From Clostridia bacterium (GTDB lineage: Bacteria > Bacillota > Clostridia > Oscillospirales > CAG-382): a stretch of DNA of 64,000 nucleotides. A program made the position numbers and the translations under genes. The notes beneath the pieces were generated by a model. The model saw only the letters and a program-made list of their open reading frames with translations. It was not told where the DNA came from and searched no databases. This document shows positions 1 through 8,580 of this stretch, in pieces. The stretch lies in the NCBI GenBank assembly GCA_017434845.1, contig JAFSGD010000062.1:25922-89921 (forward strand), written 5' to 3'. The stretch's first letter is position 1. The number at the start of each line of letters is the position of its first letter.

Positions 1-639
1 GTTAGTTGTCTTGTTATTATCTTCGCTTGCATTGGTATCAGCAGAAGAATTGTCCGTGGTTTGGTCGCTATGCACGGTTTCGTTATAAGACGGCGGTGTG
101 TCGGTCTGAGGAACATCGGTTTCACTATTGCCAGCCATACCAATAACCAAGAACAGAATCCAAGCGACGGCGATAATACCGTATTTAACCGCAGGTTTCA
201 TATCTTTCTTTCTCAACAGCAAGATAGTAAGGGGCACCGGGAAAATGCAAATCCAACCAAGAACCCACAACCAAGTCTTTTTACCAGATCCCTTATTCGT
301 TGCATTAGGATTCCAAGTGTAACCGCAGTTTTGACAAACACCAACGGTTCTATATGCGGATTGACTTACGGATTGCCCTTGTCTACCCGTGCCAATGTAA
401 TTTTTACGGGAACGAGATTGGGTTGCAGTACCTACTCGCTCTCTCTTGAATGTGATTTTGGAATTACCGCACTTAGGACATTTACCGAGAGTGCTTTCAA
501 TCTCGGTATTATCATAGGGTGTAGTACTACCATAGTAATTGTTTGTAATATTAACAGTTGGTTTTTCCTGTGGCATTTCACTTCCACAGTATTCGCAGAA
601 CTTTCCTTTCGCTTCTGCTCCGCAACTCGGACACTTCAT
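1..639 (-). CDS. Zinc-ribbon membrane protein (3' end cut by window edge)
   Basis: An open frame of 213 codons runs from ATG at 639 to the window edge without a stop, so the C-terminus is missing. The start follows AGAGAGG with 8-nt spacing. The protein opens with a zinc ribbon (CPSC then CEYC within the first 20 residues). A second ribbon follows (CPKC near residue 50, CQNC near residue 98). Two hydrophobic helices come next, near residues 110-130 and 140-160, and then a Ser/Thr/Asp-rich tail. This zinc_ribbon_2 plus membrane layout is common in Firmicute proteins of unknown function. Codon use is more AT-rich than in the neighbouring housekeeping genes. No specific role can be assigned; a membrane-anchored envelope or regulatory protein is likely. 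Confidence 0.7.
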   Translation of the reverse strand, partial: MKCPSCGAEAKGKFCEYCGSEMPQEKPTVNITNNYYGSTTPYDNTEIESTLGKCPKCGNSKITFKRERVGTATQSRSRKNYIGTGRQGQSVSQSAYRTVGVCQNCGYTWNPNATNKGSGKKTWLWVLGWICIFPVPLTILLLRKKDMKPAVKYGIIAVAWILFLVIGMAGNSETDVPQTDTPPSYNETVHSDQTTDNSSADTNASEDNNKTTN

Positions 640-757
640 ATGTAATACCTCTCTTCGTCTCGTTATTAACTCCCAAACCACCCGCAACTATTCCTTTTTA
701 CACTTTTTCCATTGCGTGTTGCAAAAGTGTTGCAGAAGAATTTTTCTAAAGTGCATA

Positions 758-798
758 AGTGCCCGAAAGCCCTTTGTTTCCAAGGGTTTTCGGGCACT
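758..798 (-). terminator. Hairpin downstream of the GMP synthase gene
   Basis: A long inverted repeat, AGTGCCCGAAA paired with TTTCGGGCACT and extended by CCCTT/AAGGG, lies 17 bases past the guaA stop. It has no clear T-tract on the minus strand, so it may act as an RNA-end stabiliser or a weak terminator. Confidence 0.6.
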
Positions 799-814
799 TG
801 TTAGCCAGTTGATA

Positions 815-1816
815 TTATTCCCACTCGATCGTGCCCGAGGGCTTGGGGGTGAGGTCATAGAGAACGCGGTTGATGCCTTCAACCTCGTTAGTGATACGAG
901 CGGTTATTTTATGAAGCACAGCATAGGGGATCTCTTCAATGGTTGCCGACATTGCATCGACGGTGTTGACCGCGCGAATGATCGCGGGCCAGCCCTCATA
1001 GCGGCTTTCATCCTTAACGCCAACCGATTTAATATCGGGAATAACCACAAAATACTGCCAAACCTTTTCGGCAAGACCGTTTATGTCAAATTCCTCGCGA
1101 AGGATTGCATCCGCCTCGCGAAGTGCATTCAAACGGTCGCGCGTGATTGCACCGAGACAGCGAACACCCAAGCCGGGGCCGGGGAACGGCTGACGGTAGA
1201 CCATTGCGTGAGGAAGACCGAGTGCCTCGCCGACAACGCGAACTTCGTCTTTGAAGAGAAGCTTGAGAGGCTCGACGAGCTCGAACTGAAGATCCTCGGG
1301 CAGACCGCCGACGTTATGGTGGGATTTAACGGCCTTTTTGCCCTCTGCCTGCTTTATGCTTTCGAGAATATCGGGATAGATAGTGCCCTGTGCGAGAAAC
1401 TCGATTCCTTCAAGCTTTCTTGCTTCATCGGCAAAAACGTTGATGAACTCTGCACCGATGATCTTTCTTTTACTTTCGGGGTCGCTAACATCGGCAAGAA
1501 GACCGAGGAAGCGATCGGTTGCGTCAACGTAGATAAGGTTGGCATCCATGCCGTCCTTGAAAAGCTTGATAACGTTTTCGGATTCATCCTTGCGCATGAG
1601 GCCGTGGTTTACGTGAACGCAGACAAGCTGTTTTCCGATTGCTTTAATAAGCAGAGCCGCAACGACCGATGAATCGACACCGCCCGAGAGCGCCAGCAAA
1701 ACCTTTTTATCGCCAACTTGGGCGCGTATCTCGTTGACCTGCTCGGCGATGAACGCATCGGCAAGCGCTTTGGAATTAATCCGTGCCATAGAATCGGGGC
1801 GGATATTGTTTTGCAT
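815..1816 (-). CDS. guaA: GMP synthase, ATP-pyrophosphatase subunit without glutaminase domain
   Basis: This is the XMP-aminating half of GMP synthase (XMP to GMP, using ATP and ammonia). The P-loop SGGVDSS is at residues 44-50. The C-terminal dimerisation domain ends in the family signature PKPSGTIEWE. At 333 residues it lacks the ~190-residue class I glutamine amidotransferase domain that starts standard bacterial GuaA (about 510 aa). The frame starts cleanly at ATG 1816 behind AGGAGG, and nothing upstream encodes a glutaminase. It therefore resembles the split enzyme of archaea, which needs a separate GATase subunit or free ammonia. Two sigma-A promoters and a 10-bp inverted repeat lie upstream. 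The family assignment is certain. The absence of the glutaminase is seen directly; how ammonia is supplied is unknown. Confidence 0.93.
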   Translation of the reverse strand: MQNNIRPDSMARINSKALADAFIAEQVNEIRAQVGDKKVLLALSGGVDSSVVAALLIKAIGKQLVCVHVNHGLMRKDESENVIKLFKDGMDANLIYVDATDRFLGLLADVSDPESKRKIIGAEFINVFADEARKLEGIEFLAQGTIYPDILESIKQAEGKKAVKSHHNVGGLPEDLQFELVEPLKLLFKDEVRVVGEALGLPHAMVYRQPFPGPGLGVRCLGAITRDRLNALREADAILREEFDINGLAEKVWQYFVVIPDIKSVGVKDESRYEGWPAIIRAVNTVDAMSATIEEIPYAVLHKITARITNEVEGINRVLYDLTPKPSGTIEWE

Positions 1817-1865
1817 AGTGAGTTCCTCCTATATTATAATAAAAGCACAAAATTTATGATGAAAT

Positions 1866-1981
1866 ATTATAGCAGTTGGAAAGCCGAATTACAATAGGAA
1901 ATACAACAAATTTCAAAGTTTTTTGCCGCTTGATTCGGCTTTTGAAGAAAACATATTAGCAATTTCATCAAAATTTGTCAA
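1866..1981 (-). promoter_or_regulatory. Tandem guaA promoters with a 10-bp inverted repeat
   Basis: On the minus strand the distal promoter is TTGACA (1976-1981), 17-bp spacer, TAATAT (1953-1958). The proximal one is TTGTAA (1889-1894), 17-bp spacer, TATAAT (1866-1871). The repeat AAAGCCGAAT (1880-1889) pairs with ATTCGGCTTT (1933-1942). RNA from the distal promoter could fold across the proximal promoter. No purine riboswitch fold was recognised. Confidence 0.7.
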
Positions 1982-2002
1982 TATAAAATCGCAAAATTCT
2001 GC

Positions 2003-2031
2003 TTGCGAAAACAAAATTTTTGTGCTATAAT
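2003..2031 (+). promoter_or_regulatory. Promoter of the CarD-like gene
   Basis: TTGCGA (2003-2008) and TATAAT (2026-2031) are separated by 17 bp, about 70 bases before the CarD start. It is divergent from the guaA promoters. Confidence 0.65.
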
Positions 2032-2100
2032 GATATCATAGTAAAGAGCGTGCTTGCGCTTCTTTGGGCTTTTCTTTTTTTGGCTTCATGGGGGTTGAAT

Positions 2101-2598
2101 ATGAGATTTTCGATAGGAGATTATGTCGTTTACGGCGAAACCGGCGTTTGCTCGGTTGAAGAGATAGTTATTAAAACTATGCCCGACGGTGAAAAGGAAT
2201 GCTATAAGCTCAAGCCGCTTAATCAAAGCTTTATGATCTTTACTCCAACCGAAAACGGCAACGTTTTCATGCGCGCGGTTATAACAAAGGAAGAAGCCGA
2301 CGCCATGATCGCCGATATTTGCTCGCAGGAGATCGTTATACACAAAGGCACCTCGCCGCGCGATCTTAACGAAAAATATGACAGAATAATAAAAACTCAC
2401 GATTGCGGCGAGCTTTTGAAGCTTTCAAGGTCTATTGACGAAAAAAGAAGGGTTCTTGCTCAACAAAAAAGAAAGCTTTCGGCGATCGACGAACGTTTCG
2501 TTAAAAAAGCCGAAGATCTGCTTTTCGGCGAGCTTGCCGTTGTTTTCGGCATAAAAAAAACCGAGGTTCGCGAATATATCGAAAACAAAATAGTTTGA
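2101..2598 (+). CDS. CarD family transcriptional regulator
   Basis: The 165-residue protein starts MRFSIGDYVVYGETGVCSV. This is the Tudor-like RNA polymerase interaction domain of CarD_CdnL_TRCF proteins, which bind the RNAP beta subunit and stabilise the open complex. The C-terminal half is a charged helical domain like that of CarD. I chose ATG 2101 because it follows a G-rich ribosome site and begins the domain exactly; an in-frame extension to 2020 would add a hydrophobic stretch not found in the family. A consensus promoter precedes it and an intrinsic terminator follows it, so it is probably transcribed alone. Confidence 0.87.
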   Translation: MRFSIGDYVVYGETGVCSVEEIVIKTMPDGEKECYKLKPLNQSFMIFTPTENGNVFMRAVITKEEADAMIADICSQEIVIHKGTSPRDLNEKYDRIIKTHDCGELLKLSRSIDEKRRVLAQQKRKLSAIDERFVKKAEDLLFGELAVVFGIKKTEVREYIENKIV

Positions 2599-2604
2599 AT
2601 AATT

Positions 2605-2643
2605 ATCACCCGTTTGTAAAAAACTACAACGGGTGATTTTTTT
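2605..2643 (+). terminator. Intrinsic terminator after the CarD gene
   Basis: ATCACCCGTT pairs with AACGGGTGAT and is followed by seven T residues. The annotated start of the next gene overlaps the right arm. Confidence 0.85.
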
Positions 2644-3028
2644 GAAAAACGCAAAACGAGTTGCGGTGTTTTTCGCCTCGGGCGGAATGGGATATGCGAT
2701 AATCGAAATACTTTGGCGCGGCAAAACTCATTGGACGATGATAATTGCGGGCGGTATCTGCTTCGTTATTTTTTCGTTGGTTGCCGAAAAGCTGAAAAAG
2801 CGCACAGCCGTTTGCAAGGCGGCGGTGTGCTCGCTGGGCGTTACGGCGGTTGAGTTTATTTTCGGCGTGGTTTTTAACCTTTTGCTTAAAATGAACGTTT
2901 GGGATTACAGCGGCGTTCGTTTTAATATTCTCGGTCAGGTATGCCCGCTTTATTCACTGCTTTGGGCGCTTCTTGCGCTCGGGGTGCTTCCCCTTGCCGA
3001 GCTTATCAATAAAAAATTGAGGGTTTAA
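2633..3028 (+). CDS. Putative membrane protein, ABC_trans_CmpB-like
   Basis: The 131-residue protein has about four hydrophobic helices. Its C-terminal segment, WDYSGVRFNILGQVCPLYSLLW, matches the conserved core of the family named 'putative ABC transporter permease' (ABC_trans_CmpB). The biochemical role of that family is not established. The start is uncertain: GTG 2633 lies inside the right arm of the preceding terminator, and TTG 2642 directly follows it. Neither has a convincing ribosome site. Translation may depend on read-through past the hairpin, which would then act as an attenuator. A MerR promoter follows 15 bases downstream. Confidence 0.6.
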   Translation: MIFLKNAKRVAVFFASGGMGYAIIEILWRGKTHWTMIIAGGICFVIFSLVAEKLKKRTAVCKAAVCSLGVTAVEFIFGVVFNLLLKMNVWDYSGVRFNILGQVCPLYSLLWALLALGVLPLAELINKKLRV

Positions 3029-3042
3029 AAGGCAGAAAAGTA

Positions 3043-3073
3043 TTGACATTGACCTTGGGTAAAGTTGTATAAT
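3043..3073 (+). promoter_or_regulatory. MerR-type promoter with 19-bp spacer
   Basis: TTGACA (3043-3048) and TATAAT (3068-3073) are separated by 19 bp, the over-long spacing typical of MerR-controlled promoters. The spacer holds an imperfect dyad, ACCTT-GGGTA-AAGTT. This suggests that the MerR protein directly downstream regulates its own operon. Confidence 0.75.
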
Positions 3074-3090
3074 AGTCTTGAGGTGAATTT

Positions 3091-3774
3091 ATGCTTTACG
3101 ATATCAACAAGGTCTGCAATATGCTCGGAACCACCTCTAGAGCCTTGCGGTTTTATGAAGAGAAAGGCATTATAGAGAGCACAAAAGAAGGTCTTTCTTC
3201 GAGGCGTAAATATACCGAAGCGCAGGTTTCCGAGATACATAACGTTCTCGTTTTGCGAACACTCGGCCTTTCGGTGAAAGCAATCAAAGAGTTGAGAAAA
3301 GAAAACTCTGATCTGAGAAATGCAGTCTTGACGCGTCGAGCTGAAATAATATCTTGGATATCGGAAAAAAGCCGAGAAATAGAGCTATTAAACGAGGCTT
3401 TGGCTGTTATCGATTCGGGGGAGGATATTTTTAACCGCAAAGCCGCGGAAACATCGCCCGAAGGGAACGCACTGCTTATAGAAATTGCAAACATTTGCAC
3501 CAAAGCAATATGTGATAAAGATTACAAAAACGCAGAATGTTATTTTTCAAAAACCCTTTCCGACTATATGCCCGAATCCGCCTTTTCGGCAATGATGAAG
3601 GACACTTTGGCTCCTGTCGGGAATTTTGTCGCAATTGAAACCATAACAACAGACCCGAATCACGCCAACATAATATATTCCTTTGTCCGTTATGAAAAAA
3701 TGGGGTTAAAGTTTAAATTTGTTTTTCATAATAAGAAAATCGACGGGCTTTGGACAAGTTATTATAGAATTTAA
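3091..3774 (+). CDS. MerR family transcriptional regulator
   Basis: Residues 1-70 form a MerR winged helix-turn-helix (DINKVCNMLGTTSRALRFYEEKGI), followed by a dimerisation helix around residues 75-115. The remaining ~110 residues form an NTF2/DUF3887-like domain (KAICDKDYKNAECYFSKTL...FVFHNKKIDGLWTSYY), which may sense a small molecule or peptide. The ATG follows TTGAGGTG. The 19-bp-spacer promoter upstream points to autoregulation by DNA untwisting, the known MerR mechanism. Two small zinc-ribbon membrane proteins follow within 20 bases and are likely targets. There is no metal-binding Cys cluster typical of CueR/ZntR, so the inducer is probably not a thiophilic metal. Confidence 0.85.
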   Translation: MLYDINKVCNMLGTTSRALRFYEEKGIIESTKEGLSSRRKYTEAQVSEIHNVLVLRTLGLSVKAIKELRKENSDLRNAVLTRRAEIISWISEKSREIELLNEALAVIDSGEDIFNRKAAETSPEGNALLIEIANICTKAICDKDYKNAECYFSKTLSDYMPESAFSAMMKDTLAPVGNFVAIETITTDPNHANIIYSFVRYEKMGLKFKFVFHNKKIDGLWTSYYRI

Positions 3775-3792
3775 GAGAGGATCTGACGAATT

Positions 3793-4029
3793 TTGCCATT
3801 TATAATAGCTGCTTTTGCCGTAATACTGTTTTTGTTGATAATCGCATTATGCTCCAAAAAAGATATTTCAAAAAATAAATACATATGCCCCAAGTGCAAA
3901 AAATGCTTTTATCCCAAAAAGAAAAAGTATATATTTCTCCACAATATGTCAAATGAATCGGCATTTTTAAAATGTCCCCGTTGCCAAAAGAAAAGCTTTT
4001 GCAACGTATCCCATTCTCCCGACGATTAA
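3793..4029 (+). CDS. Small membrane protein with zinc ribbon
   Basis: The 78-residue protein starts at TTG 3793 behind AGAGAGG. It has one N-terminal hydrophobic helix (residues 3-22). A four-cysteine zinc knuckle follows, CPKC near residue 33 and CPRC near residue 60, separated by a Lys/Phe-rich stretch. It is clearly paralogous to the next gene: both share the pattern CPKC-K-x-x-F-x-x-KK ... F ... KCPxC-x-x-K-x-x-C-x-x-S. It lies in the MerR operon and its function is unknown. The TTG start makes the N-terminus slightly uncertain. Confidence 0.65.
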   Translation: MPFIIAAFAVILFLLIIALCSKKDISKNKYICPKCKKCFYPKKKKYIFLHNMSNESAFLKCPRCQKKSFCNVSHSPDD

Positions 4030-4040
4030 AGGAGGATATT

Positions 4041-4376
4041 ATGAAAAAATTCCTTTTGAGTTCTGTATGCCCGGTTTCGATAATTCTCACGGGGTGCGAA
4101 ATACATTTTGCCGACGGAACGCGGTATGAGGTTCCGTGGTGGCTGAGCCTTATAGTTATCAGCCCCATATTGATTGCAAGCGCATTTTTGATAATAGTTA
4201 ATATGCCCAAGGATTTTTGGGCATATTGCCCCAAATGCAAAAACCGATTTTTTGTGAAAAAGCGAGTGTTTAATTTCGCCTCTCATTCTCAGGATTATTT
4301 CGAATTCGTAACAAAATGCCCGTGTTGCGGAGAAAAAACGCTTTGTCGGCGTTCATACGATCAAGATAAAAAATGA
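4041..4376 (+). CDS. Zinc-ribbon membrane protein or lipoprotein, paralogue of upstream gene
   Basis: The 111-residue protein starts at ATG 4041 behind AAAGGAGG. Its N-terminus resembles a lipoprotein signal (LTGC near residue 18). A transmembrane helix follows (about residues 40-58), then a cytoplasmic zinc ribbon with CPKC and CPCC pairs and a trailing cysteine. The ribbon aligns with that of the preceding 78-aa protein, so the two are tandem paralogues. They probably sit at the membrane and report to or depend on the MerR protein encoded upstream; this is inference from gene order only. An alternative is that the Cys near residue 18 is not lipidated and the segment is a plain signal anchor. 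Confidence 0.65.
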   Translation: MKKFLLSSVCPVSIILTGCEIHFADGTRYEVPWWLSLIVISPILIASAFLIIVNMPKDFWAYCPKCKNRFFVKKRVFNFASHSQDYFEFVTKCPCCGEKTLCRRSYDQDKK

Positions 4377-4414
4377 ACAAAAGCGCGTATTCGTCAAACA
4401 TACATAACAAAAAA

Positions 4415-4520
4415 CGAAGCTGTACAAACGCAAGGTACTGCGAGGGCGCTGTTCTTTCAAAGCAAAAAAAAGAACCGAGAAAACCTCGGTTCTTTTGCGG
4501 TCTGCGCCGTTATGATTATA
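4415..4520. repeat. Direct repeat copy 1 of the gdhA 3' region (with terminator)
   Basis: This 106-bp block is nearly identical to 4737-4840: one substitution and a two-base difference in an A-tract. It carries a full copy of the gdhA terminator stem AAAGAACCGAG/CTCGGTTCTTT, although no gene ends here. It marks the distal side of a structured insert. Confidence 0.9.
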
Positions 4521-4736
4521 CAATTATAATCCCGTTTTTTCCGAGGACACGCGCCTCGGAAAAAACTCCTTGGAGTTCCGCAATCTCAGACAAGGCGCGT
4601 AGCGACGCGCATGAGATTGGCGCGAGCAAACGGAACTCACATGAATATGGGGGTCCCCGAAAATGCTTGCATTTTTGGGGAGAGCGAAGACAGCTTTGCC
4701 AACGCAACAAACGGATGCAGATTGAAAGAACAGCGC
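4521..4736. other. Structured non-coding insert between direct repeats
   Basis: The 216-bp stretch is a series of strong hairpins. The first is a perfect 12-bp stem, 4535-4546 with 4554-4565 (CCGAGG core, T/A flanks). The second is nested: GAGTTCCG/CGGAACTC outside, CAATCTCA/TGAGATTG next, GCGCGT/ACGCGC inside (4573-4638). The third is a 12-bp stem, 4654-4665 with 4670-4681. Finally, TTGAAAGAACAGCGC (4722-4736) pairs perfectly with 4768-4782 inside the second direct repeat. Frames here have no ribosome site and cross the repeats, so I do not call a gene. It could be a palindromic repeat element or a structured RNA. Confidence 0.75.
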
Positions 4737-6221
<1,485 letters not shown>

Positions 6222-6231
6222 TTAATGAGTA

Positions 6232-6260
6232 ATTATACAACGCTTTTTGAATGATTGCAA
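6232..6260 (-). promoter_or_regulatory. gdhA promoter
   Basis: On the minus strand, TTGCAA (6255-6260), a 17-bp spacer and TATAAT (6232-6237) stand about 50 bases upstream of the gdhA ATG. Confidence 0.7.
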
Positions 6261-6277
6261 TAGCAAAATTGCAATTT

Positions 6278-8422
6278 TCAGCGTATTTTTTCAAGCGAAA
6301 TGCGTTTTTTTGCAACGTCAACGTCGATAACTCTCACTTTGACGATATCGCCGACCTTAACAACGTCGCTAGCGCGCTTAACGAACTTGTCGCTGAGCTT
6401 GGAAATATGAACCAAGCCGTCCTGATGAACGCCGATATCAACAAATGCGCCGAAATCGGCAACGTTGCGGACCGTTCCGACAAACTCCATTCCCGTTTTG
6501 AGCGACGAAATATCCATCGCGTCGGTTCTTAATATCTGGGGCGGAAGCTCATCACGCGGGTCTCTGCCCGGCTTTTCAAGCTCGGAAACGATATCGCAAA
6601 GCGTGGGAACGCCGATTCCGAGCTCGGAAGCAACCTTTTCGTTTCCGCGGCTTTCAAGGCGCGAGCGAAGCTCTTTTAGGTTGCGCGAGCGCACGTCCTC
6701 GGCGGTATAGCCGAGAAGCTCAAGCAAGGAATAAGCGGCTTTGTAGCTTTCGGGGTGGACCGAGGTGTTATCGAGCACCTCTTTGCTTTCGGGAACGCGC
6801 AGGAAGCCGACGCACTGCTTATAAGCCTTTTCGCCGATGCCCTTAACCTTTAAAAGCTCGGCACGGGTCTTGAATTTCGAAACGGTCGTGCGGTATTCAT
6901 AAATGCTTTTTGCGATTTTCGAATTGATGCCCGCAATATGCGAAAGTAAAGATACCGAAGCGGTGTTAAGATCGGCACCAACGCCCGAAACGCAGGATTC
7001 AACAACGCCCGCAAGCGAATTGTCGAGCGCTTTTTGCTCCATATCGTGCTGATACTGACCAACGCCTATTGCCTTGGGGTCGATCTTGACGAGCTCGGCA
7101 AGGGGGTCCTGAAGTCTTCTTGCTATTGAAACGGCGCTTCTTAACGAAACGTCAAACTGCGGGAACTCTTCGCTTGCAAGCTTTGATGCCGAATATACCG
7201 AAGCGCCCGCCTCGTTTGTCATTATGTAGCTGACCTCGCGGTCAAGCTCCTTTATCATGCCCGCAACGAATATCTCGCTCTCCTTCGAGGCGGTTCCGTT
7301 GCCGATCGAAATAATATCTACCTTGTGCTTATCTATAAGCTTTTTAAGCGTTGCCTTGGCTTCTTCGGTTTTGTTTTGGGGCGGGGTGGGATAAACGACG
7401 GTGGTTGCCAGAACGTCGCCGAAGCCATCGACTATCGCGATCTTACAGCCGGTTCTGTATGCGGGGTCGAAGCCCATAACAACCTTTCCGCGAACCGGAG
7501 GAAGCATCAAAAGATTTTTCAGGTTCTCGCCGAAAACGCGAATTGCCTGCTCCTGCGCGTTATCGGTTATAAGGTTGCGCATTTCGGTTTGAACCGAGGG
7601 CGCGATAAGGCGCTCGTAGGCATCCTCGGCGGCGGCGCGAACGTGGTCGGTAGAGGAGCATTCCCTGCCGTTTAATATTTCGGCGCGCAGGTGATCGAAC
7701 ACCTTTTGCTTATCTACTTCTACCTTAACCGAAAGCACACCCTCCTTTTCGCCGCGGTCGACCGCAAGAATACGGTGAGAGGGCATTTTGGAAAGAAGCT
7801 CGGAATAATCGTAATAAAGGCGATAGACGGTATCCTCTTCGGTTTTTGCCTTGGAAATAAGGTTGCCTGTCTTATATGTAAATTCTCTTATCCACTTGCG
7901 GTATTCGGCGTTATCCGAAACGCGCTCGGCGATAATATCGCGCGCGCCCGCAAGCGCATCCTCTGCGGTTTCGATCTTCTTATCGGGGTTTAAATATTTT
8001 TCCGCTTCCGAAAGAATGTCGAGGTCCTTCCTCTGCTCGAGCATAAGTTCGGCAAGCGGAGTAAGCCCTGCTTCTGCCGCAATGCTTGCACGGGTTCGGC
8101 GCTTGGGACGATAGGGGCGGTAGATATCCTCAAGCTCGGCAAGCGTTTGAGCGTTTTCTATCGCCTGCGTAAGCTCCTCGGTAAGCTTGCCCTGCTCGTC
8201 TATAAGACGGGTAACGTCGGCGCGGCGAGCATCGAGCGCGCGGTAAAATTCGAGCTTCTCGCCAAGCTCGCGAAGCTTTTCGTCATCGAGCGAGCCGGTT
8301 GCTTCCTTACGGTAACGGGCAATAAACGGAATTGTGTTGCCCTCGTCGATAAGGTTAACGGCAGCCTCGACCTGAGTTTTTCTTATTTTAAGTTCTTCTG
8401 CTATTCTTGCAATTATATCCAT
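6278..8422 (-). CDS. tex: Tex family RNA-binding transcription accessory protein
   Basis: The 714-residue protein has the full Tex order. An N-terminal helical domain comes first (DIIARIAEELKIRKTQVEAAVNLIDEGNTIPFIARYRKEATG). A YqgF/RuvC-like domain is centred on MGFDPAYRTGCKIAIVDG near residue 325. Helix-hairpin-helix motifs follow near residues 500-560 (LLSHIAGINSKIAKSI, LLKVKGIGEKAYKQC). The C-terminal S1 domain starts near residue 640 (GMEFVGTVRNVADFGAFVDIG). Tex binds nucleic acid and associates with the transcribing polymerase and ribosome. The start follows TTGGAGG. It is divergent from the VUT-family transporter gene; gdhA lies downstream on the same strand with its own promoter. Confidence 0.96.
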   Translation of the reverse strand: MDIIARIAEELKIRKTQVEAAVNLIDEGNTIPFIARYRKEATGSLDDEKLRELGEKLEFYRALDARRADVTRLIDEQGKLTEELTQAIENAQTLAELEDIYRPYRPKRRTRASIAAEAGLTPLAELMLEQRKDLDILSEAEKYLNPDKKIETAEDALAGARDIIAERVSDNAEYRKWIREFTYKTGNLISKAKTEEDTVYRLYYDYSELLSKMPSHRILAVDRGEKEGVLSVKVEVDKQKVFDHLRAEILNGRECSSTDHVRAAAEDAYERLIAPSVQTEMRNLITDNAQEQAIRVFGENLKNLLMLPPVRGKVVMGFDPAYRTGCKIAIVDGFGDVLATTVVYPTPPQNKTEEAKATLKKLIDKHKVDIISIGNGTASKESEIFVAGMIKELDREVSYIMTNEAGASVYSASKLASEEFPQFDVSLRSAVSIARRLQDPLAELVKIDPKAIGVGQYQHDMEQKALDNSLAGVVESCVSGVGADLNTASVSLLSHIAGINSKIAKSIYEYRTTVSKFKTRAELLKVKGIGEKAYKQCVGFLRVPESKEVLDNTSVHPESYKAAYSLLELLGYTAEDVRSRNLKELRSRLESRGNEKVASELGIGVPTLCDIVSELEKPGRDPRDELPPQILRTDAMDISSLKTGMEFVGTVRNVADFGAFVDIGVHQDGLVHISKLSDKFVKRASDVVKVGDIVKVRVIDVDVAKKRISLEKIR

Positions 8423-8509
8423 TCGGAAACCTCCAATTATGCTGTTTTAATAATAGCACAAAACTTTGCAAAAGTAAATGTTTTTTCAACGCAAAACCAT
8501 TTTGCACGG

Positions 8510-8538
8510 TAGACTTATGCAAAAATATGTGGTATAAT
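8510..8538 (+). promoter_or_regulatory. Promoter of the VUT-family transporter/SDR pair
   Basis: TAGACT (8510-8515) and TATAAT (8533-8538) have 17-bp spacing and face right. A weaker leftward candidate for tex (TTTACT, 17 bp, TATTAT) overlaps the same intergenic gap. Confidence 0.6.
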
Positions 8539-8580
8539 AAATAAATTGATTGAAAAAGCATTTTCGCGGAGGTGCCAAAG

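Noticed and set aside
539-1672. Long rightward frame opposite the GMP synthase gene
   Set aside because: It is the antisense shadow of guaA, has no ribosome site, and its sequence matches no family; the codon bias of this genome creates such frames.
1817-2020. Purine riboswitch upstream of guaA
   Set aside because: The leader lacks the conserved three-way junction loops; only promoters and a simple inverted repeat are visible.
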